Source: Begonia masoniana (taxonomy: Eukaryota; Streptophyta; Magnoliopsida; Cucurbitales; Begoniaceae). From it: a stretch of 64,000 nt of DNA. A program made the position numbers and the translations under genes. The stretch is from positions 22,097,228 to 22,161,227 of the forward strand of contig CM039502.1 of assembly GCA_022432975.1 (NCBI GenBank), in the 5' to 3' direction. Positions 1-12,039 of this stretch are shown one piece after another. The first letter of the stretch is position 1; the number at the start of each line of letters is the position of its first letter. Under the pieces are notes generated by a model. It did no database searches and had not been told where the DNA came from. It was given only the letters and a program-made list of their open reading frames with translations.

Positions 1-501
1 GACTTAATTGATGCTTTCAATGACTTAGTTAAACAATACAGCATGTTAAAGACTAAATACAATATATTAAAAAAGGAAAATACAAGTTTAACTGAAAAGC
101 ATGTTAAGGAAACTAACTTGCATGAAAAAGAAATTAGTGAACTTAAGAGTAGAAATGAGAATTTGAATAACATTGTTCTTAAGTTTACTAATGAAAGCAA
201 GAATTTGAATATGCTCTTAGAAAGCCAAAGAGTTACATTTGATAAGACTGAGATCAGGTATGAAAGATCTAACAAAAAGAAAGTGTATGAAAACTTCTTT
301 GTTAAACCATCCACATGCCATACATGTAACTTAATAGGACATAAATCTTTTGTATGTCCCCTAAAATTTAACAAATCTAGAGTAGCTCCTAAATTGCAAT
401 GGGTTCCTAAGGGAACTAAACCTAACGTTAGGACCCAAAATGTTAGATACCAAAGAAGACAACTTGATCTGTTGTTTTGTAGGTTGAAGATTCTCCTATG
501 A
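1..501 (+). pseudogene. copia gag C-terminal part with CCHC zinc knuckle
   Basis: Reading frame 1 is open from the window edge to the stop at 499-501. The first ~80 residues are Lys/Glu/Asn-rich and look coiled-coil. Near residues 105-118 there is a C-x2-C-x4-H-x4-C zinc knuckle (CHTC...GH...C), the nucleic-acid-binding motif of retroelement Gag. The real start is left of the window. The last ~15 residues are out of frame relative to the protease: the protease motif that follows (WYLDSG, from 509) is in frame 2, so a frameshift separates them. Confidence 0.8.
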
Positions 502-508
502 AGACCAG

Positions 509-1936
509 TGGTACCTAGATAGCGGGTGCTCAAGACACATGATGAGAGACTCTTCAAAGTTTGCCATTGTCAACAAGAAGAAAGGGAATATCACATTTGG
601 TGGAAATTAAAAGGGCAAAATTGTTGACATCGGCAATATAGGTAACCCTTCTAACCCCATCATTGAAAATGTTTTATTAGTAGAAGAGTTAAAGCACAAT
701 TTATTAAGTATTAGCCAATTATGTGACAAAGGGTATAAAGTAGCATTCAAATCTATATCATGCACCATTAAATATAGCACAAGCGGTAAAGTTTTATTTA
801 TTGGTTATAGGAAAGAAAATTTTTATACAATTGACTTAGACCACATTGATTGCGATGATAAAAAGTATTTTGCCGTAAATTTACTTGTTGATAGTTGGAC
901 TTGGCATAGAAGACTAGGACACGTAGGTATGGATACCTTAGTTAAGATTACTAAGAATAATTTAGTTAGAGGGATTCTAAAAATATCCTTTGAGAAGGAT
1001 AAAGTTTGTGAAGCTTGCCAAATGGGCAAGCAAATAAAAAGTTCTTTTGCATCAAAGAATGCAATTTCTACATCCAAGCCTCTACAACTACTTCACATGG
1101 ACCTTTTCGGTCCTTCAAACAGTCATAGTCTAGGAGGCAAATATTATGCCTTTGTCATTGTAGATGATTTCTCTAGATTCACTTGGGTATTTTTTCTAAA
1201 GTCAAAGGATGAAACTTTTGACACATTCTCTAGATTTAGGAAGAGAGTTCAAAATGAAAAGGAGTTCACCATTGTCGCTATTCGTAGTGATCATGGTGGT
1301 GAATTTGAGAATGAAAAATTTGAACTCTTATGTCTTAAACATGGAATTGAGCACAATTTCTCATTCCCTAGAACCCCTCAATAGAATGCTGTTGTTGAGA
1401 GGAAGAATAGGTCTCTTTAAAAGCTTGCTCGGACCATGCTCAATGAAAACTCCCTTCCAAAATATTTCTGGGCAGAAGCTGTTTCCACAGCTTGCTATGT
1501 ACTAAATCGTGTCTCCATAAGACCGATTCTTGAGAAAACCCCCTATGAGCTATGGAACGGCAAGTCTCCTAGTGTTAAGTATTTTAGAGCCTTTGGTTGT
1601 AAATATTTCATTCTTAACACCAAGGATAATTTGGAAAAATTCGATTCCAAGACGGATCTTGGAATATTCCTTGGATATTCATTAACCAGTAAAACTTATA
1701 GGGTGTTCAACAAAAGAACACCAGTTGTAGAAGAATCCACGCATGTCAATTTTGATGAGACCCTTCAACCCACAATCAATGTGGATGAGGATGATATTTT
1801 AGAAAAGCAATTGGATTCTTTTACCTTAGACAAACTCTGTGAAACCATTCAAGGAGAAAATTCCATAGATCCTTCTTCAAAATCTCTAAAAATTGTCCCT
1901 GCCAAGGATGAAAATGATGCTCTGCCTAGGGATTGA
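509..1936 (+). pseudogene. copia protease, GAG-pre-integrase and integrase, broken by stops
   Basis: From 509 frame 2 reads WYLDSGCSRHM, the aspartic protease active site (D-S-G). An in-frame TAA occurs near 607. A pre-integrase zinc region follows (WHRRLGH-like at about 903-920, C-x2-C near 1009-1020). The integrase core begins about 1090 with HMDLFGP, the first catalytic Asp. The second Asp region reads IRSDHGGEF near 1282-1308. Stops at 1382-1384 (TAG) and 1418-1420 (TAA) flank the conserved VERKNRSL segment that holds the third catalytic residue, Glu. The later part (1436-1936) carries the YELWNGKSPSVKYFRAFGCK block that follows the core in copia integrases. Both stops near the Glu lie where Gln is usual. 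Confidence 0.85.
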
Positions 1937-2048
1937 AAATTTGTCAAAAATCATCCCTTAGATGAAGTTCTAGGTGATCCTTCCTTAGGAGTCAAAACTA
2001 GAGCCTCCCTTAGAAATCTATGTGCAAATGTAGCATTCATTTTACAAA

Positions 2049-2800
2049 TAGAGCCTAAGAAGTTTGAAGAAGCCGAATTGGATAGTTGCTATGCAAGATG
2101 AATTAAACCAATTCGAAAAGAACAACGTTTGGGAACTTGTTCCAAAACCCGCTAATCATCCCATTATTGGAACCAAATGGGTATTTAAAAATAAGATGGA
2201 TGAAAATGGGATTGTAGTCAAGAATAAAGCTAGGTTAGTTGCCAAATGGTACAATCAAGAAGAAGGAATTGACTTTGAGGAAACATTTGCTCCAATAGCT
2301 CGTTTAGAGTCAATTAGGATGCTCTTAGCATTTGCTTACCACAAAAATTTCACACTTTTTCAAATGGATGTAAAAAGTGCTTTTCTTAATGGGTATATTC
2401 AAGAAGAAGTTTACGTGGAACAACCTCAAGATTTCGAAGATTTTGATAGACATGATCATGTGTACAAGCTTAGGAAAACCTTATATAGACTTAAGTAAGC
2501 TCCTAGAGCTTGGTATGATAGGTTGAAGAATTTCCTTGAGGAAAGGAAGTTCAAAAAGGGTGATACCGATTCAACCCTTTTTACCATGCAAAAGGACAAA
2601 GACATTCTAATAGTTCAAATCTATGTTGATGACATCATATTCGGTTCTACAAATGTATCACTTTGTGATGAGTTTGTCACTCTTATGCAAAGTGAGTTTG
2701 AAATGAGTATGATTGGAAAGCTCAAATTCTTCCTAGGATTTCAAATTTGTCAAAAACCAGATGGAATTTTCTTTTGTCAAAAAAAAAAAAAATCAAAGAC
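2049..2800 (+). pseudogene. copia reverse transcriptase, with stop and poly-A frameshift
   Basis: Frame 3 contains the RT opening ([19 protein letters not shown]), the palm segment with the first catalytic Asp ([12 protein letters not shown], about 2360-2395) and the YVDD box (QIYVDDIIFGS, about 2617-2650). These are diagnostic of copia RT (RVT_2). A TAA at 2496-2498 interrupts the YRLK/APRAWYD block, where Gln is usual. A run of 13 A from about 2780 shifts the frame, so the RNase H continues in frame 2. Not functional as it stands. Confidence 0.88.
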
Positions 2801-3570
2801 CTCCTAAAAAGATTTGGATTAGATTCTTCTAAGTCCTCTAGAACTCCCATGAGCACAACTACAAAACTGGACAAGGATATGAATGGAACAAGTGTTGATA
2901 TTAAGAAGTACAGCGGTATGATTGGATCCCTTCTATACCTCACTACTAGCAGACCTGACATCCTCCATAATGTGTGCTTCTGTGCTAGATTCCAAGCTTC
3001 TCCTAAAGAATCTCACTTAACTACTGTTAAAAGAATTTTTAAATATCTAAGTGGGACATATAATTTAGGTTTATGGTACCCGAAGGGTACATCCTTTGAT
3101 CTCATAGGATATTCTGACTCTGATTATGCTGGGAGTCTAGTAGATAGGAAAAGCACGAGTGGAACATGTCAATTCCTAGATGAGTCTCTTATTTCCTGAT
3201 ACTCCAAGAAGCAAAATTCTGTTACACTTTCAACGGCCGAAAGTTAATATATTGCTGCTGGCAATTGTTGTGCACAAATGCTTTGGATGAAGCAAACCTT
3301 AGAAGATTACAATCTATTCTATGATAGGATTCCAATTAGATGTGACAACACTAGTGCAATTAATATTTCTAAGAATCTTATCCAACACTCTAGGACTAGC
3401 ATATTGATATTAGATATCATTTCATTAGAGATCATGTTCAGAAAGATGATATCACCTTAGAATTTGTCAACTCTGCTGATCAATTGGCAGATATCTTTAC
3501 AAAACCATTAGATGAGCAGACCTTCAATAATATTAGAATAAGGTTAGGTCTCATTAAGAATGAGAAAAAT
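2795..3570 (+). pseudogene. copia RNase H and pol C-terminus, broken
   Basis: Frame 2 shows the connection and RNase H parts: SGMIGSLLYLTTSRPDI, then YSDSDYAGSLVDRKSTSG (about 3109-3165), the usual copia RNase H start with its acidic residues. Stops occur at 3197-3199 (TGA where Trp is usual) and 3245-3247 (TAA). The region then reads CDNTSAINISKN, and after a further frameshift near 3385 an ADIFTKPLDEQ-like tail at about 3480-3520, the end of copia pol. The terminal stop is around 3571. Confidence 0.85.
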
Positions 3571-3627
3571 TAAGTTTCGTTTTTCTGTTGGAGAAAATTA
3601 GCCAATAAGCAGTGTGGTCAATAAAGA

Positions 3628-3760
3628 AATGGACGTTGACAATGGACGGTGTCACAATGGACGTTGACAATGGATGCTATCACAATGGACGTTGACAATG
3701 GACGCTGTCACAATGGACGTTGACAATGGACGCTGTCACAATGAACGTTCACAATGGATG
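3628..3760 (+). repeat. 28-30 bp minisatellite between pol and envelope-like ORF
   Basis: About 4.5 imperfect copies of a unit of the form AATGGACGTTGACAATGGAC + gctgtcac lie end to end. They occupy the untranslated spacer (about 3572-3952) between the pol stop and the next long ORF. No other feature is visible in this spacer. Confidence 0.85.
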
Positions 3761-5723
3761 TTGTAAAAAAGAACGATAAAATCTTTCGAAATGTTACAGA
3801 AACCCTAACCTTCGAAAACCCTTCTAAAACCTCTCGATTTATTTCGTTCGTCCAGATATTCTTACTTTCATCTCTAGGAATTCTCTTATCTTCGGCACCG
3901 ATCAAAAACCTCTCCAAACTCCATCTCTGTCCAGAAACCTATATCATTATTATTGGCATCTTCCTCTTGCACAGACCAAGTCTTCTCAAGGAAAAAGCAA
4001 AAGACTTCTCATCCAGCGGATGCTCAGTCTATCGCAGTTCCTCCGCCTCTTAAATGGTCAAATCACGAGTTCATCAATCAGGCCACTTTTAATAGGTACT
4101 ATGAAGGTTTTGAAACCAAAACTCTTATTCGTTCTAGAGGAGTAGTTTTTCAAGACTTTTTTGGTTTGGACTTAGAAGAACCATTACATACGATGGGGTT
4201 GATGGGGCTGTTTGATTTAGAGTCTCATTATTGTGAAACTTCGATTAGGATGTTTTATGTTAATCTGGAACATTCTACCCAACCTCTCGTACTTAGGAGT
4301 TATATATATGGAAGACATATTGAACTGACTCAGAAATTGATCCATGAAATCCTCCACTGTGGGTTTCTGAATGGTTCACAGAGATTCTTTGAGGCAGCAA
4401 TGAATCCGTCATTTCTTGAGAAGCCCGCAGGAAAGGACTTAATAAAACTGATTGCCAAGGATCCTAACAGCTCTCCCCTGAAGTTGAAGAGCAAAGATTT
4501 GAACCTTAGGGCTAGAGCCTTCCACCAGATGATCCACTTCAACATCTTGTCAGTAGATGGTCATAGAGACCATGTTAGTGGAATGGATCTATTCCTTCTC
4601 GGTCAGCTATTCAAAGGTGAACCATTTCATATTGGCTACATTGTTTTGAATCGAATTTTTCAAGTTGTTTGCAATGTATCAAAGTCTCTGTCATACAATC
4701 TTCTGCTAATAAAGATTTTTCAAAGGTTTGGTGTCAGATTACCGAATTCTGACAAGCTTTTAGTCCTGAAGAAATCAGACTTCTTCTAGTCCTCCACCTT
4801 GTCGAGGATGGGAATAACTAGAAATGCTCAAGGTGTGTTGATTGAAAAAGTTGGTCGAGGAGGTGTTTCTTTCGACACTTCATCACGCGCAGCCCCAAGG
4901 CGCTTGATCATTGATGAAGAAGAAGAGGAAGACAGTGATCAAAATGACACTCTTCTTCCTGTCATTGATCCTCTGCCACCTCAAGCTCACCTTTCTCCAG
5001 CTCCTCTGTCTTTAGCTCCTGAAGAGGTCAGTCATGTTCAACTCCACACTCAAGAGCCTTTGAGTGATCATGAACTTCCTCAAGTCCAAGCTGATATTCC
5101 CCCACAACCTCAATCTCAACCACCCCAAGCTCAAGAACCTACTATTCTTCAAATTCATGTTCCTCCTCGAACTAAAGGTCATCCATCTCCTCCAATGAGG
5201 CCTTTTATTTCTGAGGAACAACATAATGAGCTTCGGGAAAGCATCGAAAGCCTCGACACTAGTCTTGAATCCTTTCAGTCCATGTATCTCTCCCGCCAAG
5301 ATCAGTTTGAAACTTTTGTCCTATCTCAACTAGAACATCTCGTCGTTGCCATTCAAAGTCTGCACAATCGTATTGATCTAATGGAATCCAATCAAAGTAA
5401 AGCTATTTATGATGTCATCTCCTTCGTTAGATTCTATTCAAGTCATTTAGCAGCGCAATTGCAACGAGATTGTGACAGGGTTATCACTCATATTGGAGAA
5501 CTTAGCACCCTTATGACTAGAAGTGCTGGTGAACCCTTTAATGAGGTTGAGAATTTGGATGAAAATGCCGAGAATCTTGTGTCAGCTCGTCTAGCTACTT
5601 CAGCTGTTCCTTCAAGTGCTGAGCATTTGGATGTCTTTCTCAACACTGATGTGGCTGATGTTGCTCAAGATGTTGGGACTAATGTTGCTCAAAGGGTTGT
5701 TCTTTGTGAGGACGAGCCAGTGC

Positions 5724-7573
5724 TGTTACGACCCTATAATGTCTATACAATTTTTCCTATTCGATCCAAAATAACTTAAAACCCTCAAAATCTATACTTT
5801 CCCCACGGGTCAGTAAGCCTCGACTGCGCCAGCACACCACCGCAGCCATCCCTCGTCAACTGGACTCACGCCTCAGGAGGAGGAATCTCACCCTCACCTG
5901 TATCCTCGAAATCACCTACACCATACAATACACTATGAGATAAAAATCTCAGCAAGACTCGTAAATGCAAACTATATGCTATGCGTGTGAGTTCAGAAAT
6001 CATGCAGCATTTTCTTTACTTTATTCAGTGGGTGTCACCAAGATCTCAACCTCCTAACCAGAGAGAGCACATCCAGCGGGCGGACTACTCTTTCCAGCTA
6101 GAAGAGGGGGTACACGCTTACAACACGTACAACCGTGCCTGAGCCCCATCTCGCATGACCATACATATGAGTGCATAATAAATGTGGTATTGTGACAAGC
6201 CCCTGCGTGCCTCCACAATAGGTCAAGCCCCTCTCCAGGCCACATTGCGAGTACATAATAGATGTGGTATTGTGACAAGCCCCTGCGTGCCTCCACAATA
6301 GGTTAAGCCCCTCTCCAGGCCACATCGCCATTTTCAAAACATTGTGCGGAAATTCATTTTCATGCTCTTTCTTTAAAACACGTGATGCATGAACAGTTCA
6401 TAACAGAATTTAAACACTCAGCATACGTACCGTCAAGACTGTAAAACATAATCTACAAAACAATTAAACCTAACTACCCAACCAAAGCAATATAAACTAG
6501 TGCGTCACCAAACTCCTCGAAACGACTTCGATGTACGGTGTAGGCCAATCGGCCAGAAAAGAATCACGAGAACTTACCTCGTGTCCAAAGCAGCTCAAGC
6601 TCCGTCCACGAGCGTTGTTTGTCTGAAGCAAAACACAATATCGACGTTAAAACTAATTTAAGCTATCAATCGTCCAATTTACAAAACCTTAACTAAGGAA
6701 TTTCCTAACATTCCAACTTAACTTATCGAGGCATTAAATCCATTAATCTGCGTTCGATACCACGAAATCCAATTTACGAGTTTTCTGAAAACCCGAAATT
6801 TACAAATTTAACATTTTTTCCTAAATCGTCCTAACTTCTTCCAATAACATTTAATACGTGCAATACGTTCGTAAACTATAATAATCTATCAATTTCGAGC
6901 CCTAAATCTCGATTTTTAACAAAACCTAAACGAAACCTAATTGTTTAAAACTCCATAAACATTGAAATAAAAGCTCTAAGATTGTAGGTTCATACCTAGA
7001 ACGTCGATTGGAGGAGAAAGCACGAAGAAAACGGAACGATCGGAGGTCGAACGGAGGTCGGAATGGGAATCGCCGTCGGAGAACAAAGGGAAAAGAGTTC
7101 TTTGGTTCGTGAACTCCAGAGAAGAAGAAAGAAAAAGTGAGGGAGAGAAGAGAGATTTGTTTATTTTATATAATTTGGTTTGAAAATTACTAAAATGCCC
7201 TTAGCACATATTTTCTATTTGTTTCGTCTTTCGTTTCGTTAATCGTCTAACTATTCGGTTCTCCAATTTTCCTTATTTCACTAATATGTCCAACTTATTA
7301 TTTGGGATTTAATAAAACTATCCGTTCGCAAAACGGACCTCGTTTACTATTTTTACTAAAACGTTATTTATATTACGAGAAGCTTAATTACTCGGAATAT
7401 AGCGTTATTACTCCGAAAATTTCCATAAATTCCTTAAAATTCCTATTATTCGTTAGGGTTCTAATGACGCTTTCTTTTCGTAAAACGAGATTGATTTGAC
7501 ATATTCATAAAAATGCCAATGTATATTCCAATATATATTATAATATAAAATTCCGTACAGGCCGGATATTACA
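5724..7573 (-). mobile_element. Solo LTR (Ty3/gypsy type) inside envelope-like ORF, duplication AGTGC
   Basis: The 1850-bp segment reads on the minus strand from TGTAATATCC to GGGTCGTAACA. It is flanked by the 5-bp direct repeat AGTGC (5719-5723 and 7574-7578), the hallmark of LTR retroelement integration. It has no coding domain. Minus-strand landmarks are a CT-rich leader near 7150-7100, a donor-like CGAGGTAAGTTCTCG near 6580-6565, an 80-bp tandem repeat (6181-6345), and a TGGTGTAGGTGA-like block near 5925. It is related to the LTR at 13814-16956 but lacks part of that LTR's 3' region. Confidence 0.88.
6181..6345 (-). repeat. 80-bp tandem duplication inside solo LTR
   Basis: Two copies in direct orientation start at 6181 and 6261. 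The same 80-bp unit, inverted, is also doubled at about 15608-15768 in the related LTR, so the duplication belongs to the LTR family. Open frames here (MAMWPGEGL-type) come from the repeat and are not genes. Confidence 0.88.
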
Positions 7574-7724
7574 AGTGCCTGCTCCACCTATTGAGGGTAC
7601 CCCAATGGCAGATGCATGGGATGCCATTAATGCAGACAGTGTTCCTCCTTCCTCTCCTATTGAGGAAATTTCTCATCAGGCAGAATCCTCTCCTGATAAG
7701 GATGATTTCCTTGATCAACTATGA

Positions 7725-8128
7725 GATATCATGCACTGGGAGAATCCCTCCTCTCCTGAGATCTAGAGATATTTTTTTAAAAAACACTGTGAAAGCTATT
7801 TTTTTTTAACACTGTGAATGATATTTTTTTTCACACTGTGAATGATATTTTTTTTAACCTTGTGAATGTTTTATCACTGTCGTCTCTAAAGTGCTGTGCT
7901 GAATACCATTCCTCCTATAAGTGTTTATTTTTTTTGATAATGTCAAAGGGGGAGAAGGATATAGAATTTACTGAGTGTATAATTAAGAATTTACTTAAGG
8001 ATATAGAATTTACTGAATGCATACTTAAGACTTATTGATAAGGAATACTGCATATAGTGTGGGGGAGTATGTAAGTTTAAGCTGAAATGCAGATTAGTAT
8101 GTTGAAACAGATCATATATTTGTCATCA
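7725..8128 (+). other. copia 3' untranslated region with short tandem repeats
   Basis: There is no coding signal after the envelope-like stop. At about 7783-7870 a ~27-bp unit (cactgtgaatgatattt plus a T run) is repeated about four times. At about 7958-8035 a second unit (ggatatagaatttactga) is repeated twice. This leads straight to the polypurine tract. Confidence 0.7.
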
Positions 8129-8144
8129 TAAAAAAAGGGGAGAT
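8129..8144 (+). promoter_or_regulatory. Polypurine tract of copia element
   Basis: An A run followed by GGGGAGAT directly precedes the LTR start TGTTGA. This is the standard plus-strand priming site and fixes the left edge of the 3' LTR. Confidence 0.85.
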
Positions 8145-9300
8145 TGTTGACTTAAATAGTGTTTAAGTCTAATTATGTTTTTGATGATTGTGATTAATAT
8201 GAAATATATAAACTGAATAATTAGATTACTGTGTTTATTGCATTTATTTGGAAATGCCTTTTGAAAAGGGTATTACGTCTCTGACGTTTTTGGTTAAGTG
8301 TTATTAGTCCGAAATCATTCGTCCACATGGAAAGATAGACAGATTCGTCCAAATGCAGAACAGCTTAATCGTCCAAAGTTATTAGTCTGAAGTCATTCGT
8401 CCACATGTAAAGACAGACGCATTCGTCTAAACGAAGAACAGCTTATTCGTCCAAAGTTATTAGTCCGACGCAATCTTCCTAAGTACTCGTTCGACGCGTA
8501 ATCGACCAAAGTATTCGTCCAACGAGCAAGCGTCCAAAATGTACGACAGAACAACGAATTCATGCGAAGCATTAGTCCGACGAGCATTCGTCCAACATCA
8601 GACCAAACAAATTCGTCCAAACTCATTTGTCCAAAGGGGGAACATCCAGAGTCTTAATAACCAGACTATTAATGACCGTTGAATTAAATGTTGACCAAAG
8701 TACACTCCAACGGCTATATTTCTTCACAACGGTCATATTTTTAGTACGGAAACAAAGAGTCGTCTGAATGAGAAGTGGATTACAGTCACCAGTATAAAAG
8801 GAAGAATAGGAGCTCGAGACAAAAACTTTTTGCTGATTTGATAAATTTTCTCTCAACTCTCGTGAGCTCACACGCCTGTAATTTTCTTCTATTCTCTACA
8901 CCTCTCTAGATTAAAACTTGAGATTTTACTTTTTGAAAGAGTGTAGTTCTGTGCTACATTGTTCATCTTGTAATCGAAGTGTAAAGGCAGCGATTGACGC
9001 CCATGAATATCAATCAAAGTGTAAAAGGCAGTTGATTGGCGCCCCTGAAGTCCAATCAAGATTTCTCGTGAAAGAGAAGTAGTGAATCTTTAAGGGGGTG
9101 GAATCCTTGAAGCGTGACATAGGCAAGGTTGGACGAACCACGTAAAAATTACGGTGTTATTTTTCTCTCTCTCTCTCTCTGTTTATTTTGAATCAGAAAA
9201 CAATATTTTAAGTAATTTATATTGTACTAAGCAAACTCGATTAGGAGAGAAAAGTCTAATTCATCATCCTCTTAGACAATAACGGTCCTACATAAACCAT
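8145..9300 (+). mobile_element. 3' LTR of the copia element
   Basis: It starts TGTTGACTTAAATAG after the polypurine tract. From about 8290 to 8640 it holds many copies of an (a)ttcgtcca(a) motif, including a ~95-bp imperfect tandem pair (about 8305-8460). A TATA box lies at 8793-8800. A CT microsatellite sits at about 9166-9181. The right end is uncertain: a CA at 9291-9292 is possible, and Athila gag is readable from 9302. The 5' LTR is outside the window, so LTR divergence cannot be measured. Confidence 0.75.
8793..8800 (+). promoter_or_regulatory. TATA box in copia LTR
   Basis: TATAAAAG lies about 650 bp into the LTR, downstream of the repeated CGTCCAA motifs. It fits a U3 promoter with transcription starting about 30 bp further on. 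Confidence 0.6.
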
Positions 9301-9301
9301 C

Positions 9302-10477
9302 GAGTACTTGAACAATCTAGCTGAAAAATCTCACACTTGAAGTGGACCGAGTGCTATCAAAAGTACCAGTAGGTCCAGACCAGTTGGAATCTATCAACTT
9401 AAGGAAAAAGACAATCTAAAAGCGCAAGTCGAAGCTTTGACCAAACAGCTCGAAGTCCTCAAGTCCCAAAGTGGTAGGGCAATCCATATGGTCGCCAAGG
9501 CGGAGGTTAACGATGTTTGCTTTGTCTGTGGGGGAATGGATCATCAAGCTCAGGACTGTGCCACTTACAGAGAGATGAGGGGGATTTATGAGGAACAATG
9601 TAACACCCTAGGGAACTACACAAAACCTTATTCACCCTACTCTAATTCCTACAATCCTAGTTGGCGAAATCACCCCAACTTTAGCTGGAGAGACTCCAAC
9701 CAACAAGCACAATCATCTTGGGGCCAATGGAAACCTGACCAATAGGTTAATCCACCACGAGCACACTCGACACCACAATACAGTGCCCAACCATTGAGGA
9801 GCTCACTCGAGGATACTTTGAAGAAATTCATGGATGCGCAATTCACGACGAACAACAAGTTTGAATCTGTCATCAACCAATTGGTGGAAGAGAACAAGGA
9901 CATCAAGAATCAAATCACAAAGTTGACCGATTCATTAGCCACTCAGGAGCGCAACAAGTTTCCATCTCAGGCTCAACCAAACCCAAAGGGACTCCACATG
10001 GCTGAAACCTCAGACAAGTCTTCTAAGAATGTCAAAGAATTTAATGTCATAACCACTAGCAGCACAAAGCAACTAGATCCATCCACTTCGAGTAACAAAG
10101 AAGATGCTCCAACACCTGAAGGCCCAACAGTTCCAGTACGAGTGCCATTCCCACAAGCCCTCCGATATGGGAAGGTATCAAAAAATCAAAGTGAGATCCT
10201 TGAACACTTGCAACAAGTGAAGGTTAACCTACCTTTGTTGCATGTGATCAAACAAGTACCGACTTATGCCAAAGTAATCAAAGATCTATGCACCATGAAA
10301 AGGCGCCGCCACATCAAGAAAACTACATTCTTGACAAAGCAGGTCAGTGCGGTGATTGAGCAGAAAACACCGCCAAAGTACAAGGATCCTAGTTGTCCCA
10401 CAATTTCCTACTACATTGGGACACAACTTTTCAGCCAAGCACTGCTGGACTTAGGAGCGAGTGTAAATCTCATGTTG
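9302..10477 (+). pseudogene. Athila-like gag C-terminus plus protease
   Basis: Frame 2 runs from 9302 to 10477 with only two stops, TGA at 9338-9340 and TAG at 9743-9745. It shows EYLNNLAEKSHT, a Lys/Glu coiled segment, a CCHC zinc knuckle (CFVCGGMDHQAQDC, about 9518-9560), an Asn/Tyr/Trp-rich stretch (YSNSYNPSWRNHPNFSW), a second coiled region (9810-9950), a linker, and the start of the retropepsin domain (LLDLGASVNLM, about 10444-10476). The catalytic D-x-G-A-S is present. The frame is cut a few residues later by TGTAACACCC, the start of another LTR. Both stops lie at codons where Trp or Gln is usual. Confidence 0.8.
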
Positions 10478-10860
10478 TAACACCCAAAATTTTCAGCGTT
10501 ACGATTTCTAATCATATGCTCGGAAACGAAAAATTTTAATATCATTTCGCGAACGGAAAGTTTTGTTGGAACCTAAGAATTTAATTAGGAAGTTAAATGG
10601 AACGAGAAAATTACGAAGAATCTGAACCAATGAGCTACGTAATGATTTAATTAGATATTAAGCTGAAGGGGCAAAATGGTAATTTAGGATTTAAAATTTT
10701 ATAAAACCTTCTCTCCCTCACTTCCTCTCTCTCCCTCCACAATTCTCCTCCTCTTCTCTAGAAAACCCTTCATCCCCTCTGCGTTTCCCCTTCTTCTTCT
10801 CAGGCAATTTCTCTCGCCAGCCACGATTCTCTTCAACGCCGATTCCTCTTCCAATTTTCT

Positions 10861-11440
10861 TCAAGGATTAAAGTCCTAGGTAAGACCTAAGTGATTTATT
10901 CGTTAAGTTTTCAGTTTAGGGTTGAAATCGGTTAGGGTTTGAGATTCTAGGGTTTTGAGATTTTAGTGTAATGTTAGTAATTGATAGATTTTTGGTATTA
11001 ATGGCCATTAATGATAGAGTTTTGGATAGGTTGGTAGTTAGAAACTATAAATGCCATTAATCAAGGATTAAAGCCCTATGTAGACCTAAGTGATTTATTC
11101 GTTAAGTTTTCAGTTTAGGGTTGAAATCGGTTAGGGTTTGAGATTCTAGGGTTTTGAGATTTTAGTGTAATGTTAGTAATTGATAGATTTTTAGTATTAA
11201 TGGTAGAGTTTTGGATAGGTTGGTAGTTAGAAACCATAAATGCCATTAATCAAGGATTAAAGTCCTATGTAAGACCTAAGTGATTTATTTGTTAAATCTT
11301 CGGTTTAGGGTTGAAATCGGTTAGGGTTTGAGATTCTAGGGTTTTGAGATTTTAGTGTAATGTTAGTAATTGATAGATTTTTAGTATTAATGGTAGAGTT
11401 TTGGATAGGTTGGTAGTTAGAAACCATAAATGCCATTAAT
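10861..11440 (+). repeat. ~195-bp tandem triplication spanning a splice-donor-like site
   Basis: Copies start at 10861, 11059 and 11249 with TCAAGGATTAAAG and share nearly all of the next ~190 bp (gttagggtttgagattctag and so on). Copy 1 reads CCTAGGTAAGACC, copy 3 CCTATGTAAGACC and copy 2 CCTATGTAGACC, so only the first keeps a full donor consensus. Confidence 0.9.
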
Positions 11441-12039
11441 GTTGAAATTTTGTTCCCCTGCACGTTGGATTTCTGAAATTAATGAGTTGTAATTAATTTT
11501 TAGCTGTGAAATTTTGATTGTCTTGGATGTTGGGGATAATGTATAATGCGGGCAATCCATGCCGGAATTTCTAAGAGATTGCCTTAAATAGGAGTTTTGT
11601 TTGGTTTTGAATTCGGTTTGTTTAGAATTGGTTTTAACACTGAGATGTGAAATGTCTTAGGTGGAGAAAGCTTAAGGTGAAGAGCACGGCGTGCTAAGGA
11701 ATCCAGGTAAGTGTGTGTGTTAGGCGTTTGGCCATTAGGGCCCTACATCACGAGGGTACTAGGAAGTTAGGCTCGATGGTTGATTTGATGTGTATGTTTT
11801 GTTAAGGGCTATATGATGATGAATAGAGTAGAAATGTTATGTAAGTTTCTTTGATGGATGATTTTATTTCTAGTAGATGTTTATATGTGCATTCATGTTA
11901 TATGCATCATGATTTTCTCAAAGAGTATACGAAAATGTTTTACATGCATGATTTGAACGAGTAAGATAAGAATATGTAAAGTATGTAACTGGTTACGCAT
12001 GAGACGGGGTGAGTTGGCCATGATATGATATTGTCCTTA

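Larger units (their letters stand above)
3953..7724 (+). pseudogene. envelope-like / 'putative plant transposon protein' ORF, split by an LTR
   Basis: Frame 2 is open from the ATG at 3953 to 5723 except for one TAG at 4787-4789, and resumes without frame loss after the inserted LTR (5724-7573), ending TGA at about 7722-7724. The N-terminal ~270 residues resemble the plant retroelement ORF family often annotated as putative plant transposon or envelope-like protein (EGFETKTLIRSRGV, then a GHRDHVSGMDLFLL segment). The second half is acidic and Pro/Gln-rich (about 4915-5150), then a probable coiled coil (about 5210-5420). I see no clear signal peptide or transmembrane helix, so a true envelope role is not supported. 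Position after pol fits SIRE-type elements. The same frame on both sides of the LTR shows the ORF was intact at that point before insertion. Confidence 0.75.
1..9300 (+). mobile_element. Ty1/copia retrotransposon, SIRE/Maximus-like, 5'-truncated by window edge
   Basis: Domain order gag (zinc knuckle), protease, integrase, reverse transcriptase, RNase H is the Ty1/copia order. A long extra ORF follows pol, as in SIRE1-type elements. A purine-rich tract at 8129-8144 is followed by an LTR starting TGTTGA at 8145. The 5' LTR and start of gag lie left of position 1. Several stops and frameshifts mean it cannot encode working proteins. The right end (about 9230-9300) is not resolved; Athila-like gag coding is recognisable from 9302, so the element appears to have inserted there. 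SIRE/Maximus lineage is inferred from the extra ORF, not from a phylogeny. Confidence 0.85.
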
